In this document: in pieces, positions 1 through 7,525 of the stretch
How positions within the stretch are numbered: position 1 is the stretch's first letter
Layout: each line of letters opens with the position of its first letter
Source: GCA-2732805 sp964516605
GTDB lineage: Bacteria > Pseudomonadota > Gammaproteobacteria > Coxiellales > Coxiellaceae
NCBI GenBank assembly: GCA_964516605.1
Contig: CAZFAA010000025.1
Coordinates: 1 to 21,039 of the forward strand
Direction: 5' to 3'
DNA length: 21,039 nt
Notes under the pieces: model-generated
The model's database searches: none
What the model saw: the letters and a program-made list of their open reading frames with translations, nothing else
Told to the model about the DNA's origin: nothing
Translations under genes and position numbers: made by a program

Positions 1-588
1 GATAAAGCACAGTGTGCTGAAATAGCCAAACAATGGGGCTATGATTATTGGGATGGTGAACGCCAATATGGGTATGGTGGTTACAAATACGATGGCCGTT
101 GGAAATCTATAGCCCAACAGTTTATTAGTCGTTATAGCTTAACGTCTGAATCAAAAATTTTAGACATTGGTTGTGGAAAAGCATTTTTATTATATGAGAT
201 ACAACAGTTATTACCTGGTATTGAAGTGCACGGCGTTGATGTGTCTCAATATGGTATAGAAGATGCGCCGAATGAATTACAAGGGTGCTTGCAATTAGCT
301 AAAGCAGATCAATTACCGTTTGAAGATCATTATTTTGACTTTGTTTTTACAATTAACACATTCCATAATTTATATAATTTTGAATTATTTTCAGCTTTAA
401 AAGAAATGATGCGAGTGAGTAAAGAGAAACGTTTTATTTGTGTTGAGTCTTACCGTAATGAAAAAGAGAAAGCCAATTTACTCTATTGGCAATTAACGTG
501 TGAAACATTTTATACGCCTCAAGAATGGCTTTGGTTTTTCAAGCTAGCAGGGTATCAAGGTGATTATGATTTTATTTATTTTGAATAG
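1..588 (+). CDS. Class I SAM-dependent methyltransferase (5' partial)
   Basis: The reading frame is open from the first base, so the start lies upstream and at least 195 residues remain. Near the visible N-terminus is a Tyr/Gly-rich stretch (YGYGGYKYDGRW), followed about 30 residues later by the SAM-binding motif ILDIGCGKAFLLYE, then an acidic motif II region (VHGVDVSQYG) and a post-motif hydrophobic strand (FDFVFTINTF). This is the Rossmann-type methyltransferase fold; the methyl acceptor cannot be read from the sequence. An internal ATG at 226 would begin after the SAM motif and is not the start. The gene is followed after 15 bases by two C-methyltransferase-like genes, so a sugar or sugar-nucleotide acceptor is the likely inference. 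Fold assignment is firm, substrate unknown. Confidence 0.85.
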   Translation, partial: DKAQCAEIAKQWGYDYWDGERQYGYGGYKYDGRWKSIAQQFISRYSLTSESKILDIGCGKAFLLYEIQQLLPGIEVHGVDVSQYGIEDAPNELQGCLQLAKADQLPFEDHYFDFVFTINTFHNLYNFELFSALKEMMRVSKEKRFICVESYRNEKEKANLLYWQLTCETFYTPQEWLWFFKLAGYQGDYDFIYFE

Positions 589-593
589 TGGAA

Positions 594-599
594 AGGGGA
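594..599 (+). promoter_or_regulatory. Ribosome binding site choosing the ATG at 604
   Basis: AGGGGA lies four bases before the ATG at 604 but only one base before the in-frame GTG at 601, so it supports the ATG. Confidence 0.55.
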
Positions 600-603
600 A
601 GTG

Positions 604-1893
604 ATGAATACTTCAGATTATTATAGTCGCAGTGATTGCCGTATTTGTGGCTGTGCTCAATTAAAAGAAGTTTTGCAATTATCCGACACACCATTTGGTG
701 ATGAATATGTAAATCACAGTCAGTTACAGGAGCAAAAATGTTATCCACTGACCTTGGTAGTATGTGATGATTGTGGATTGCTGCAGATTTTAGAAGTAGT
801 AAGCCCTGCAAATTTATACTTAGATTATTTATATGAGTCCAAAACTTCTGTTGAATTAGTAGATCATTTTGAACAATACGCACACTATCTATGTAAGAAA
901 TGGAATGTGTTACCGGGTTCAACTGTTTTAGAAATCGGCTGTAATGATGGTATGCTTTTAATGGCGCTTGCCAAGCAAGGTGTACGGGTAATAGGTGTTG
1001 ATCCTGCAAAACGATTTACACAAAGCTATAAAGAAAAAGGTATCGAATTTATTAATGATTTTTTTACGGTTGAGTTATCCAATCAAATAATAGCTCAGTA
1101 TGGCAAAGTTGATGTCGTGATTGCTAACAATGTATTAGCCAATGTTGATGATGTAAACAGTATTTTTGGTGCAATTAGCGATGTCTTAGCTGATCAGGGA
1201 TTATTTTTACTTGAGTCTGGTTGGTCATTGTCTTTAGTTAAAGATTATATAATTGATAATATTCATCATGAGCATTATTCTTATTTTGGTGTTAAGCCAA
1301 TGCAGCGCCTTTTACAACAAAATAACATGCTATTAATAGATGTAGAACATATTAATACGAAAGGAGGTTCATTACGGTATATTGCCAAATTAATCTCTAA
1401 TAAAATCGACTCAGTCAGACCATCCGTGACAACGACCTTAATGGAGGAAGAATCAATCGGTTTGTATAATGGGTCATGTTATGCGACATTTGAGAATCAT
1501 TTAGAGCATACAAAAAGATCACTTATTAACTTACTTCAAGATTTTAAGCAAAATGGAAAGCGTATAGCAGGGTATGGTGCCTCAGTTGGCACCACGACGC
1601 TGATGTATTATTTTGGAGTGACTGATTATATTGATGTGCTGTATGATGATAATCCAATAAAAATTGGTTTGTATTCTCCACAGGCTCATATTCCGATAAA
1701 AAATTCACACGAAATATATAATGATTGCCCACATGTTATAGTCATTTTTTGTTGGCGGTATGCTACAACTATTTTAGCGAAGCATGATCGTTTTTTAAAA
1801 ACTCAAGGCTTGTTTATTCTGCCATTGAGCACCTTAAAAATCATTGATCAGACAGTGAAGATTGATCAACTTAGCCTAGAGCATATTATATGA
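604..1893 (+). CDS. Zinc-ribbon sugar C-methyltransferase family protein
   Basis: A 429-residue protein with the three-part layout of TylC3/NovU/TcaB9-type sugar C-methyltransferases. An N-terminal zinc site is formed by C12-x2-C15 and C54-x2-C57. The central SAM domain carries VLEIGCNDGMLL (about 108-119) and a GVDP acidic strand. A HEHYSYF motif at 222-228 contains the Glu-His pair (E223, H224) implicated in catalysis in this family. The C-terminal domain opens with a GYGASVGTTT nucleotide-binding-like loop. Family members typically methylate carbon 3 of 4-keto-deoxy nucleotide sugars. The motif usually ending in His (N-V-L-x-H) reads NNVLAN here, with Asn at 180, which may alter activity. 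Its stop overlaps the next start as ATGA, so the two are probably translationally coupled. An alternative GTG start is three bases upstream. Confidence 0.88.
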   Translation: MNTSDYYSRSDCRICGCAQLKEVLQLSDTPFGDEYVNHSQLQEQKCYPLTLVVCDDCGLLQILEVVSPANLYLDYLYESKTSVELVDHFEQYAHYLCKKWNVLPGSTVLEIGCNDGMLLMALAKQGVRVIGVDPAKRFTQSYKEKGIEFINDFFTVELSNQIIAQYGKVDVVIANNVLANVDDVNSIFGAISDVLADQGLFLLESGWSLSLVKDYIIDNIHHEHYSYFGVKPMQRLLQQNNMLLIDVEHINTKGGSLRYIAKLISNKIDSVRPSVTTTLMEEESIGLYNGSCYATFENHLEHTKRSLINLLQDFKQNGKRIAGYGASVGTTTLMYYFGVTDYIDVLYDDNPIKIGLYSPQAHIPIKNSHEIYNDCPHVIVIFCWRYATTILAKHDRFLKTQGLFILPLSTLKIIDQTVKIDQLSLEHII

Positions 1894-3107
1894 GTACTTG
1901 TAGATTATGCAGCTCAGTCAATTTAGAATCTCTGATTGATTTTGGTTCTCAGCCCATATTACACCATTTGATGACTTCGTCTCATGTGGACGTGAAGAGG
2001 TATCCTTTTATTTTATCTATATGCAAGGATTGTGCCTTTTTCCATCTAGAAAAACCAATATCCCCCAGCATTCTTTACCAAAATTATTTTACATTAAGCT
2101 CTTGGAAACATCAGCCTCATTGTGATGCGCTCATCAATCTTATTGAGCTTATGTGTGAACCAAATAGCGATACAAAATTTTTAGAAGTAGGCTGTAATGA
2201 TGGATCATTTATTGAAAAATTAAATAAGCGTGGGTATAAAAACATCTTAGGTATTGAACCTACTCAAGATTCGTATTGTGCAGCTGTGAATTTAGGTTGC
2301 ACTGTTTTAAACGATTTTTTTGATAGTAACTTGGCAAAACAGATAACGGGTGCTCAAAATCAATTTGATATTTTAATAACGCGTCAGGTTCTAGAGCATA
2401 TTGAACAATTAGATGATTTTGGTAGAGCCATGTATTTATCTGTTAAAGAGGGTGGGTATTTAGTTATAGAAGTTCCAGCATTTTCCATGAATTTGAATTA
2501 TTCAGATTATTCATTATGGGAGGAGCACATAAATTATTTTACAATTGAAACGTTACGATATTACTTATCGTTACACGGATTTCAAGTGATTACTCATGAT
2601 ATTTCATTATTCAGCGGATTAGCTCTTACTGTTATAGCAAAAAAAATAGGACAACATGATGTAAAAGAGCATCATAAAAGTATGTTGAAAAAAACATTTT
2701 CTCATGCAGTTCAATACAAAGAAAATTGGCATATGTTTAAACGTTGTCTACATCAACGTCTTGATGAAATGAAAAATAATAAAATTGCTGTCTATGGAGC
2801 TGGTTCGAGATCTTGTTTTTTTGTGAATAGTTTTGAGATCAGTGATTGGGTAGAGTGTTATGTAGATGATCAAAAGGAAAAACAAAATTATTTTGTACCG
2901 GCTCCAATCGGTGGACGTGTATTACCTATCTATGAAAGCAATAAACTTTATGAGAAAAACATTGATTTTTGTTTCCTAGGCGTTAATACAGAGTGTGAGC
3001 TTAAGGTGATTAACAAGCATCAAAATTTTGTGAAAGAGGGTGGGCAATTTAAATCAATTTTACCACCAAGTTCACGTTTATTTGATGTGTGGAATGCATT
3101 TATTTAA
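1890..3107 (+). CDS. Second zinc-ribbon sugar C-methyltransferase family protein
   Basis: A 405-residue paralogue-like neighbour of the preceding gene with the same architecture: zinc ligands C4-x2-C7 and C45-x2-C48, SAM motif FLEVGCNDGSF (about 97-107), GIEP acidic strand, RQVLEHI with His170, the EEHINYFT motif (E212, H213), and a C-terminal domain beginning IAVYGAGSRS. Unlike its neighbour it keeps all the expected His/Glu residues. It starts inside the previous stop codon (ATGA), with no strong ribosome binding site, consistent with coupling. C-methylation of a keto-sugar nucleotide is inferred from the family; the sequences of the two tandem copies are strongly diverged, so they need not share a substrate. 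Confidence 0.88.
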   Translation: MSTCRLCSSVNLESLIDFGSQPILHHLMTSSHVDVKRYPFILSICKDCAFFHLEKPISPSILYQNYFTLSSWKHQPHCDALINLIELMCEPNSDTKFLEVGCNDGSFIEKLNKRGYKNILGIEPTQDSYCAAVNLGCTVLNDFFDSNLAKQITGAQNQFDILITRQVLEHIEQLDDFGRAMYLSVKEGGYLVIEVPAFSMNLNYSDYSLWEEHINYFTIETLRYYLSLHGFQVITHDISLFSGLALTVIAKKIGQHDVKEHHKSMLKKTFSHAVQYKENWHMFKRCLHQRLDEMKNNKIAVYGAGSRSCFFVNSFEISDWVECYVDDQKEKQNYFVPAPIGGRVLPIYESNKLYEKNIDFCFLGVNTECELKVINKHQNFVKEGGQFKSILPPSSRLFDVWNAFI

Positions 3108-3167
3108 ATGATGACGTTTGTTATATACCCAGTACACCTCAAAATAATTGAGCAGTGCTATACATGA
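3108..3167 (+). other. 19-codon mini-ORF bridging two genes (speculative)
   Basis: An ATG directly follows the TAA of the upstream gene and opens a 19-codon frame whose TGA overlaps the ATG of the next gene (ATGA at 3164-3167). It fills the intergenic gap exactly. No ribosome binding site is convincing, and chance is a reasonable explanation. It could act only as a reinitiation bridge; the peptide is unrecognised. Confidence 0.2.
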
Positions 3168-4180
3168 CAATACAGCTTGGTATTGTAGGATTTGGAAAAT
3201 CGGCTCGTGAGATTCATATTCCACTCATCAGACAAATAGATGGCATCAATATTAGAGGTGTTTATAGCCCTAACTTAAAATTTGACCCGAATGCTTCATT
3301 TATTATATATCAAACAGATGATGATTTATTTAATGATCCAGAGATTGATGCTGTTGTGGTGACAGTTCCTCATTATTTACATTATCAATGTGCTAAAAAG
3401 GCATTAATGTCTAACAAGCATGTGATCATTGAAAAGCCAGGTGGTTATTCGAGTACTGCTTTTTTGGAACTATCAAGATTGGCTAAAAGTAAAAATCTAA
3501 TACTGAGTGTTTTTTATAATCGCATTTATGATTCAGATTTTTTAACATTAAAGCAATGTATTGCTAAAAACAGTATAGGTGAAATTTTTTCCATTAGTTA
3601 TAATTTTTACCGTTATCATCCTTATGTTGGTACTAAATGGAAAGAGGGAAATCATGCTGGTTCAGGCGCGCTGTATGATTTAGGCTCGCATATGATTCAT
3701 CAAATGCTTGAATTATTTGGGTCGGTAGAATTAATTTCATCTGAGCTGTATCAGTTTCGTAAACATTCTGTAGTCTGCGATGGTTTTTACTTAATTTTGA
3801 AAAGTCATGGCATTCGAATACAGTTAATGCATGATTGCCGCGTTTTTTTGGAGTCACCACGATTTATTGTCATGGGCTCAGAAGGTATGTTAGTTTTTAC
3901 AGGGCACTGTCAACAAGAAAATTATTTAAAAAATAATAGATCGCTTGATGATTATGAGCCCTCGCATGATATTTCTTGTTGCATTCAGTTAGGTAATGGA
4001 TGCTCAGAGCAAATAACTATTGAGCAAGGTGATTGGCGATTCTTTTATCAAAAAATAATACACGCCATTAAAACCCGTCATTATGACATAGGCAATGAAT
4101 TTTTAACGCTTAATGTAATAGAACAAGCCATTGCAAAGACAGTACCCGATACATCCCTGAGGTCAATACAATGCCATTAA
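3164..4180 (+). CDS. Gfo/Idh/MocA family oxidoreductase
   Basis: A 338-residue NAD(P)-dependent oxidoreductase. The N-terminal Rossmann domain begins IQLGIVGFGKSA (residues 3-14), with Ala where the third Gly of the dinucleotide motif often sits. EKP at 90-92 supplies the family's catalytic Lys (K91). GALYDLGSH (168-176) supplies the conserved Asp172 and His176. Length is normal. Members oxidise or reduce a hydroxyl/keto group on sugars, inositols or nucleotide sugars; here a step on a keto-sugar used by the neighbouring methyltransferases is plausible but not shown. The ATG at 3164 is preferred over an in-frame GTG at 3155 because the family's N-terminus begins just before the glycine motif. 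Neither has a good ribosome binding site. Confidence 0.88.
   Translation: MTIQLGIVGFGKSAREIHIPLIRQIDGINIRGVYSPNLKFDPNASFIIYQTDDDLFNDPEIDAVVVTVPHYLHYQCAKKALMSNKHVIIEKPGGYSSTAFLELSRLAKSKNLILSVFYNRIYDSDFLTLKQCIAKNSIGEIFSISYNFYRYHPYVGTKWKEGNHAGSGALYDLGSHMIHQMLELFGSVELISSELYQFRKHSVVCDGFYLILKSHGIRIQLMHDCRVFLESPRFIVMGSEGMLVFTGHCQQENYLKNNRSLDDYEPSHDISCCIQLGNGCSEQITIEQGDWRFFYQKIIHAIKTRHYDIGNEFLTLNVIEQAIAKTVPDTSLRSIQCH
4159..4162 (+). promoter_or_regulatory. Ribosome binding site for a possible 32-codon gene
   Basis: GAGG lies eight bases before the ATG at 4171, an ideal distance. It falls inside the end of the oxidoreductase gene, in a different frame. Confidence 0.4.
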
Positions 4181-4269
4181 TTCATGATGATTGTATTGAG
4201 GGATATATCAATCTAAATTTTGCACAGCATTGGTCTTTATTTACAATGGAAAAAAAGGATAGATCATGA
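4171..4269 (+). CDS. Possible 32-residue small protein or coupling peptide
   Basis: This short frame starts with ATG, is preceded by GAGG at good spacing, overlaps the stop of the oxidoreductase gene by 10 bases, and ends in a TGA that overlaps the next gene's ATG (ATGA at 4266-4269). It therefore joins two genes that otherwise have an 85-base gap. The peptide begins MPLIHDDCIEGY, holds a Trp and two aromatic residues midway (HWSLF), and ends with a charged EKKDRS tail. It has no signal peptide and no family I recognise. It could be a real small protein, a leader that passes ribosomes to the methyltransferase, or an erosion product. The position and start signals are seen; expression is not. 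Confidence 0.4.
   Translation: MPLIHDDCIEGYINLNFAQHWSLFTMEKKDRS
4255..4259 (+). promoter_or_regulatory. Ribosome binding site for the methyltransferase at 4266
   Basis: AAGGA sits six bases before the ATG at 4266 and fixes that start. It is inside the end of the 32-codon frame. Confidence 0.6.
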
Positions 4270-5453
4270 CGGAAGGTGTAGCGCAAACAATGTATGATTA
4301 CTACATTGAACAGAATTTTCAGCCTACTTTTGCAAATAATACTGGGAAATTTGATTATGAAAAATATAAGCAACACAGAACCCAGTTTTTTACACAGAAA
4401 TTAAAATTACCTAAGCGCCTATTTCAAGGAGCTGAATTAATAGAGTTTGGTCCTGATACTGGGGAGAATGCATTAGTTTTTGCAGAGTGGGGTGCCAAGC
4501 TTACACTGTGTGAACCCAATCCGAACTGCCTTAAGCATATCAATCAGTATTTTGAATACTATCAGCTAAAGGAGTCGATACGTCATATCTATCAATTAGA
4601 CCTTCTCAATTTTCCAGAAGAAAAGCAATATGATTTGTTAATTGCAGAAGGGTTTATTTATACGATTCAGCCGAGTAATGCATGGCTTAAAAAATGCTCA
4701 GCCTTGCTCAAAGATCAGGGAATGATGGTGGTCTCGTATTTTGATGATTGTGGTTCATTTGTAGAGCTTTTTCATAAATTACTCTTTAGCTATATTGAGA
4801 ATATGGATTTAAGTAAAGAGTTAGCGAAAAAATTATTTTTAGCTAAATGGAATTCCATACCGCATACTCGGTCTTTTGAGTCCTGGACGAAAGATGTTTT
4901 ATTAAATCCTTTTGTACGCCTTAAATATTCTGTAAACTTGCCAAGTCTATTGCAAGACCTCTATGACTTTAAATTAAATTTTTATAGTTCATGGCCTATT
5001 TATGATGATGCTACTCAGGTGTATTGGCATAAAGCTCCAAAGCAAAGATCAGAGTTAATGAATTATCAGATAGATCATATACAGCGTTCGTCATTAAGTT
5101 ATGTACTGGGTGAAAACACCTATATGTATTGTGATAGGACTGATGTCATTAAAATTAATGCTATTTTAAATAATTTAATAAAAGATGTTGATGCTCATAT
5201 TGATTCACAGAATAGATCTTATTTGAGTTCTATTTTAAGCAATATTGATATGTTGTTAGTATTATTGGGTGAGGTTAGAGGAATTACAAATAAAGATAAA
5301 GTTATACGTTTTTATACAATGATTCAATCTATTATTAATGGTCTTTATATGGGTGATGTTGATCAGGTAATAAAAGTATGTAGTAGGGATGCATTATTTA
5401 TTAATATTTGGGGCATTGCGCATCAATACTTAGTCATGACAAAGGAATGCTGA
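4266..5453 (+). CDS. Class I SAM-dependent methyltransferase with long C-terminal extension
   Basis: A 395-residue protein. Residues about 55-150 form a SAM-binding Rossmann domain: ELIEFGPDTGENALVF (57-72) is motif I, LCEPNP (81-86) carries the acidic residue for the ribose, and a YDLLIAEGF strand follows. The remaining 200 or more residues are helical-looking, contain several Tyr/Trp-rich stretches, and match no domain I can name. Many stand-alone methyltransferases are near 200-250 residues, so the tail is an addition, perhaps for acceptor recognition. The start has a strong ribosome binding site. The stop overlaps the next ATG by one base. A sugar-linked acceptor is inferred only from neighbours. 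Confidence 0.8.
   Translation: MTEGVAQTMYDYYIEQNFQPTFANNTGKFDYEKYKQHRTQFFTQKLKLPKRLFQGAELIEFGPDTGENALVFAEWGAKLTLCEPNPNCLKHINQYFEYYQLKESIRHIYQLDLLNFPEEKQYDLLIAEGFIYTIQPSNAWLKKCSALLKDQGMMVVSYFDDCGSFVELFHKLLFSYIENMDLSKELAKKLFLAKWNSIPHTRSFESWTKDVLLNPFVRLKYSVNLPSLLQDLYDFKLNFYSSWPIYDDATQVYWHKAPKQRSELMNYQIDHIQRSSLSYVLGENTYMYCDRTDVIKINAILNNLIKDVDAHIDSQNRSYLSSILSNIDMLLVLLGEVRGITNKDKVIRFYTMIQSIINGLYMGDVDQVIKVCSRDALFINIWGIAHQYLVMTKEC
5441..5446 (+). promoter_or_regulatory. Ribosome binding site choosing the ATG at 5453
   Basis: AAAGGA is six bases before the ATG at 5453 and abuts the in-frame ATG at 5447, so it supports the later start and rules against a TTG at 5408. Confidence 0.6.
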
Positions 5454-5959
5454 TGAAGAAAATTCGATCTTATGTTGAATTTTTGAATCATGACTACCCG
5501 GTTGTTTCTCAGGAAGCTGTGAAGAAAATTAAAGAATCTGTTCAGTCTACTGAGTTACTTAAAAGTAGGATCTGCATGCACAGTTCAGTAGAGTCAGCAT
5601 TACAACAGATGCTTATTGTACATATGAAAAATACGATTGTTTGGCCGCATAAGCATGTGCATCCTGAGACATTTCTTGTATTAGAAGGAGCGGTAGACAT
5701 TTTATTTTTTTCTGCTTCTGGAGAAGTAGAATCAATACTAAATTTGCAAAAATACTCTAATAATTCAGGGAATTTTTTTGCATATATTGATGGGAATACA
5801 TTTCATGCTATGCGAATCAAACAGGACAATACTGTATTTTTAGAAACATCTTTAGGCCCATTTGAAGAGGGCGCATCGATGAATGCATCATGGTGCCAAC
5901 ATTTAACAAATCAGCAATATTTAGATTTTTTAGATGAAGCCATTTCATTATATATTTAA
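5453..5959 (+). CDS. WbuC-type cupin metalloprotein
   Basis: A 168-residue protein resembling the WbuC cupins found in O-antigen clusters. The conserved opening SRICMH (38-43) precedes the first cupin motif PHKHVHPETFLVLEG (65-79), with likely metal ligands H66, H68 and E72. The second cupin motif supplies His118 in DGNTFHAM. The WbuC reaction is not established to my knowledge; members sit beside sugar-modifying genes and may bind a metal and a sugar nucleotide. Translation is likely coupled to the methyltransferase upstream through a TGATG overlap. Family assignment rests on motif order and context and is fairly confident. Confidence 0.82.
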   Translation: MKKIRSYVEFLNHDYPVVSQEAVKKIKESVQSTELLKSRICMHSSVESALQQMLIVHMKNTIVWPHKHVHPETFLVLEGAVDILFFSASGEVESILNLQKYSNNSGNFFAYIDGNTFHAMRIKQDNTVFLETSLGPFEEGASMNASWCQHLTNQQYLDFLDEAISLYI

Positions 5960-5970
5960 ATGGAAAATAA

Positions 5971-7518
5971 ATGATAGTTGCTCAAGATAAAGAAATTAAA
6001 AACAAAGTGATTCCATTCGATCGAATTGAATCTACTATCCAATTACATCGTAAAAACAAACGCATAGTTCATTGCCATGGTGTTTTTGATGTATTGCATA
6101 TTGGCCATATACGTCATTTTCAAAAGGCAAAGGCGCTGGGCGATATATTAGTCGTATCGGTTACACCAGATATCTATGTTAATAAGGGGCCGAATAGACC
6201 TGCTTTTACCCAGACTTTACGAGCTGAAATGCTTGCTTCATTGGATGTCGTAGACTTTGTGATTATAAATAAGTATCCAACAGCAATTGAGATCATCCAT
6301 TTAATTAAACCAGATATTTATACGAAGGGTATTGAATATAAAGACAGTACAAATGATATAACGGGTAAAATTAGAGATGAGCAAGAAGCTGTTGAAGCCT
6401 TTGGAGGAAAAATTGAATTTACAGATGATATTACTTTTTCGTCCTCATCTTTAATTAATCAAAATTTTACCCCCTTTTCTTCTGCAGTAATCAATTATCT
6501 TAACGCCTTTAAATATCGTGTTAAAGTACCTGATATCCTCAAATATCTTGATAATGCTAAGCAACTTAAAGTAGCTGTTATAGGTGAGGCCATTATTGAT
6601 GAATATGTTTTTTCTGAGGTGTTAGGTAAAGCGGGGAAAGAGCCTGTGCTCGTTGCTAAAAAATTAAAAGCAGAGCGTTATGCAGGTGGTGTTCTGGCGA
6701 TAGCGAATCATTTATCAGATTTTGTTGACTCTATCGATTGTTTTACAATGATTGGAGAGAAATCAGAGAATTTAAAGTTTATTAAATCTAAGCTCAAATC
6801 TAATATTCATTTAGAGATCATAAATAAAATTAACTCTCCAACGATTGTGAAGCGTCGTTTTGTAGAAAACCATATGAAGCAAAAAATATTTGAAGTGTAT
6901 GAAATTAATGATACACCGTTAGTTGCAGCACAACAGCAGAATTTAGAGCAACTTTTACAGAGTAAGTTGAAAAATTATGATCTGGTTATTGTGGCCGATT
7001 ATGGGCATGGTTTTATATCAGGTAATGTGATCAAAACTATTATTCATGAATCAAAATTTTTATCTGTGAACGTGCAGGCTAATGCAGGCAATCACGGTTT
7101 TAATTGTATTTCTAAATACGCTAAAGCAGATTATATTTGTATCGCACAGCGTGAATTGGCGTTAACCTATCGGTGCAAGTGTTCTAGTCCCGTAGAGTAT
7201 ATTCAAATGTTATTAGAGGATAAAAATAACTATAAAAATATTATGGTCACGGATGGGCGAAAAGGTAGTGTCACATACAAATCATCTGAGAATCAGTATA
7301 AGCAAGTACCCGCGTTGGCTTATAAGGTTAAAGATAGAATTGGGGCAGGTGATGCGGTATTAGCTATAACTAGCTTGTGTATGGTACAAGGTGCTTCAGC
7401 TGAAATTTCTGGATTTATTGGTAATGTTGTAGGTGCTGAAGCAGTAGCCATAATGTGTAATAAACACCCGATTGGAAAAATTTCTTTGAAAAAGCACATA
7501 ACACATTTGTTGAAATGA
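5971..7518 (+). CDS. Bifunctional cytidylyltransferase-PfkB sugar kinase (RfaE/HldE-like, reversed domain order)
   Basis: A 515-residue fusion. Residues about 30-170 are a cytidylyltransferase-like domain: HGVFDVLHIGHIRHF contains the H-x-G-H nucleotide site, and FSSSSLIN stands in for the distal S/T-rich motif. Residues about 200-510 are a PfkB-type kinase: GEAIIDEYVF near the start, YAGGVLAIANHL sugar site, and DRIGAGDA (455-462) with the catalytic base Asp461. HldE, which makes ADP-heptose, has the kinase first and the nucleotidyltransferase second, so the order is swapped. It likely phosphorylates C1 of a sugar phosphate and then attaches a nucleotide. With the SIS isomerase next door, a heptose or similar phosphate is the inferred substrate; the nucleotide (CDP, ADP or GDP) is unknown. 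Confidence 0.87.
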   Translation: MIVAQDKEIKNKVIPFDRIESTIQLHRKNKRIVHCHGVFDVLHIGHIRHFQKAKALGDILVVSVTPDIYVNKGPNRPAFTQTLRAEMLASLDVVDFVIINKYPTAIEIIHLIKPDIYTKGIEYKDSTNDITGKIRDEQEAVEAFGGKIEFTDDITFSSSSLINQNFTPFSSAVINYLNAFKYRVKVPDILKYLDNAKQLKVAVIGEAIIDEYVFSEVLGKAGKEPVLVAKKLKAERYAGGVLAIANHLSDFVDSIDCFTMIGEKSENLKFIKSKLKSNIHLEIINKINSPTIVKRRFVENHMKQKIFEVYEINDTPLVAAQQQNLEQLLQSKLKNYDLVIVADYGHGFISGNVIKTIIHESKFLSVNVQANAGNHGFNCISKYAKADYICIAQRELALTYRCKCSSPVEYIQMLLEDKNNYKNIMVTDGRKGSVTYKSSENQYKQVPALAYKVKDRIGAGDAVLAITSLCMVQGASAEISGFIGNVVGAEAVAIMCNKHPIGKISLKKHITHLLK

Positions 7519-7525
7519 GATAAAT

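Noticed and set aside
601..603. GTG start for the first C-methyltransferase
   Set aside because: The ribosome binding site is one base away, too close; the ATG at 604 has better spacing.
572..1009. Reverse-strand frame of 145 codons opposite the first C-methyltransferase
   Set aside because: It lies antisense to a gene with clear zinc and SAM motifs and has no recognisable domain. The other reverse-strand frames are rejected for the same reason.
5408..5452. TTG start for the cupin gene
   Set aside because: It would lie deep in the preceding gene, while AAAGGA stands six bases before the ATG at 5453.
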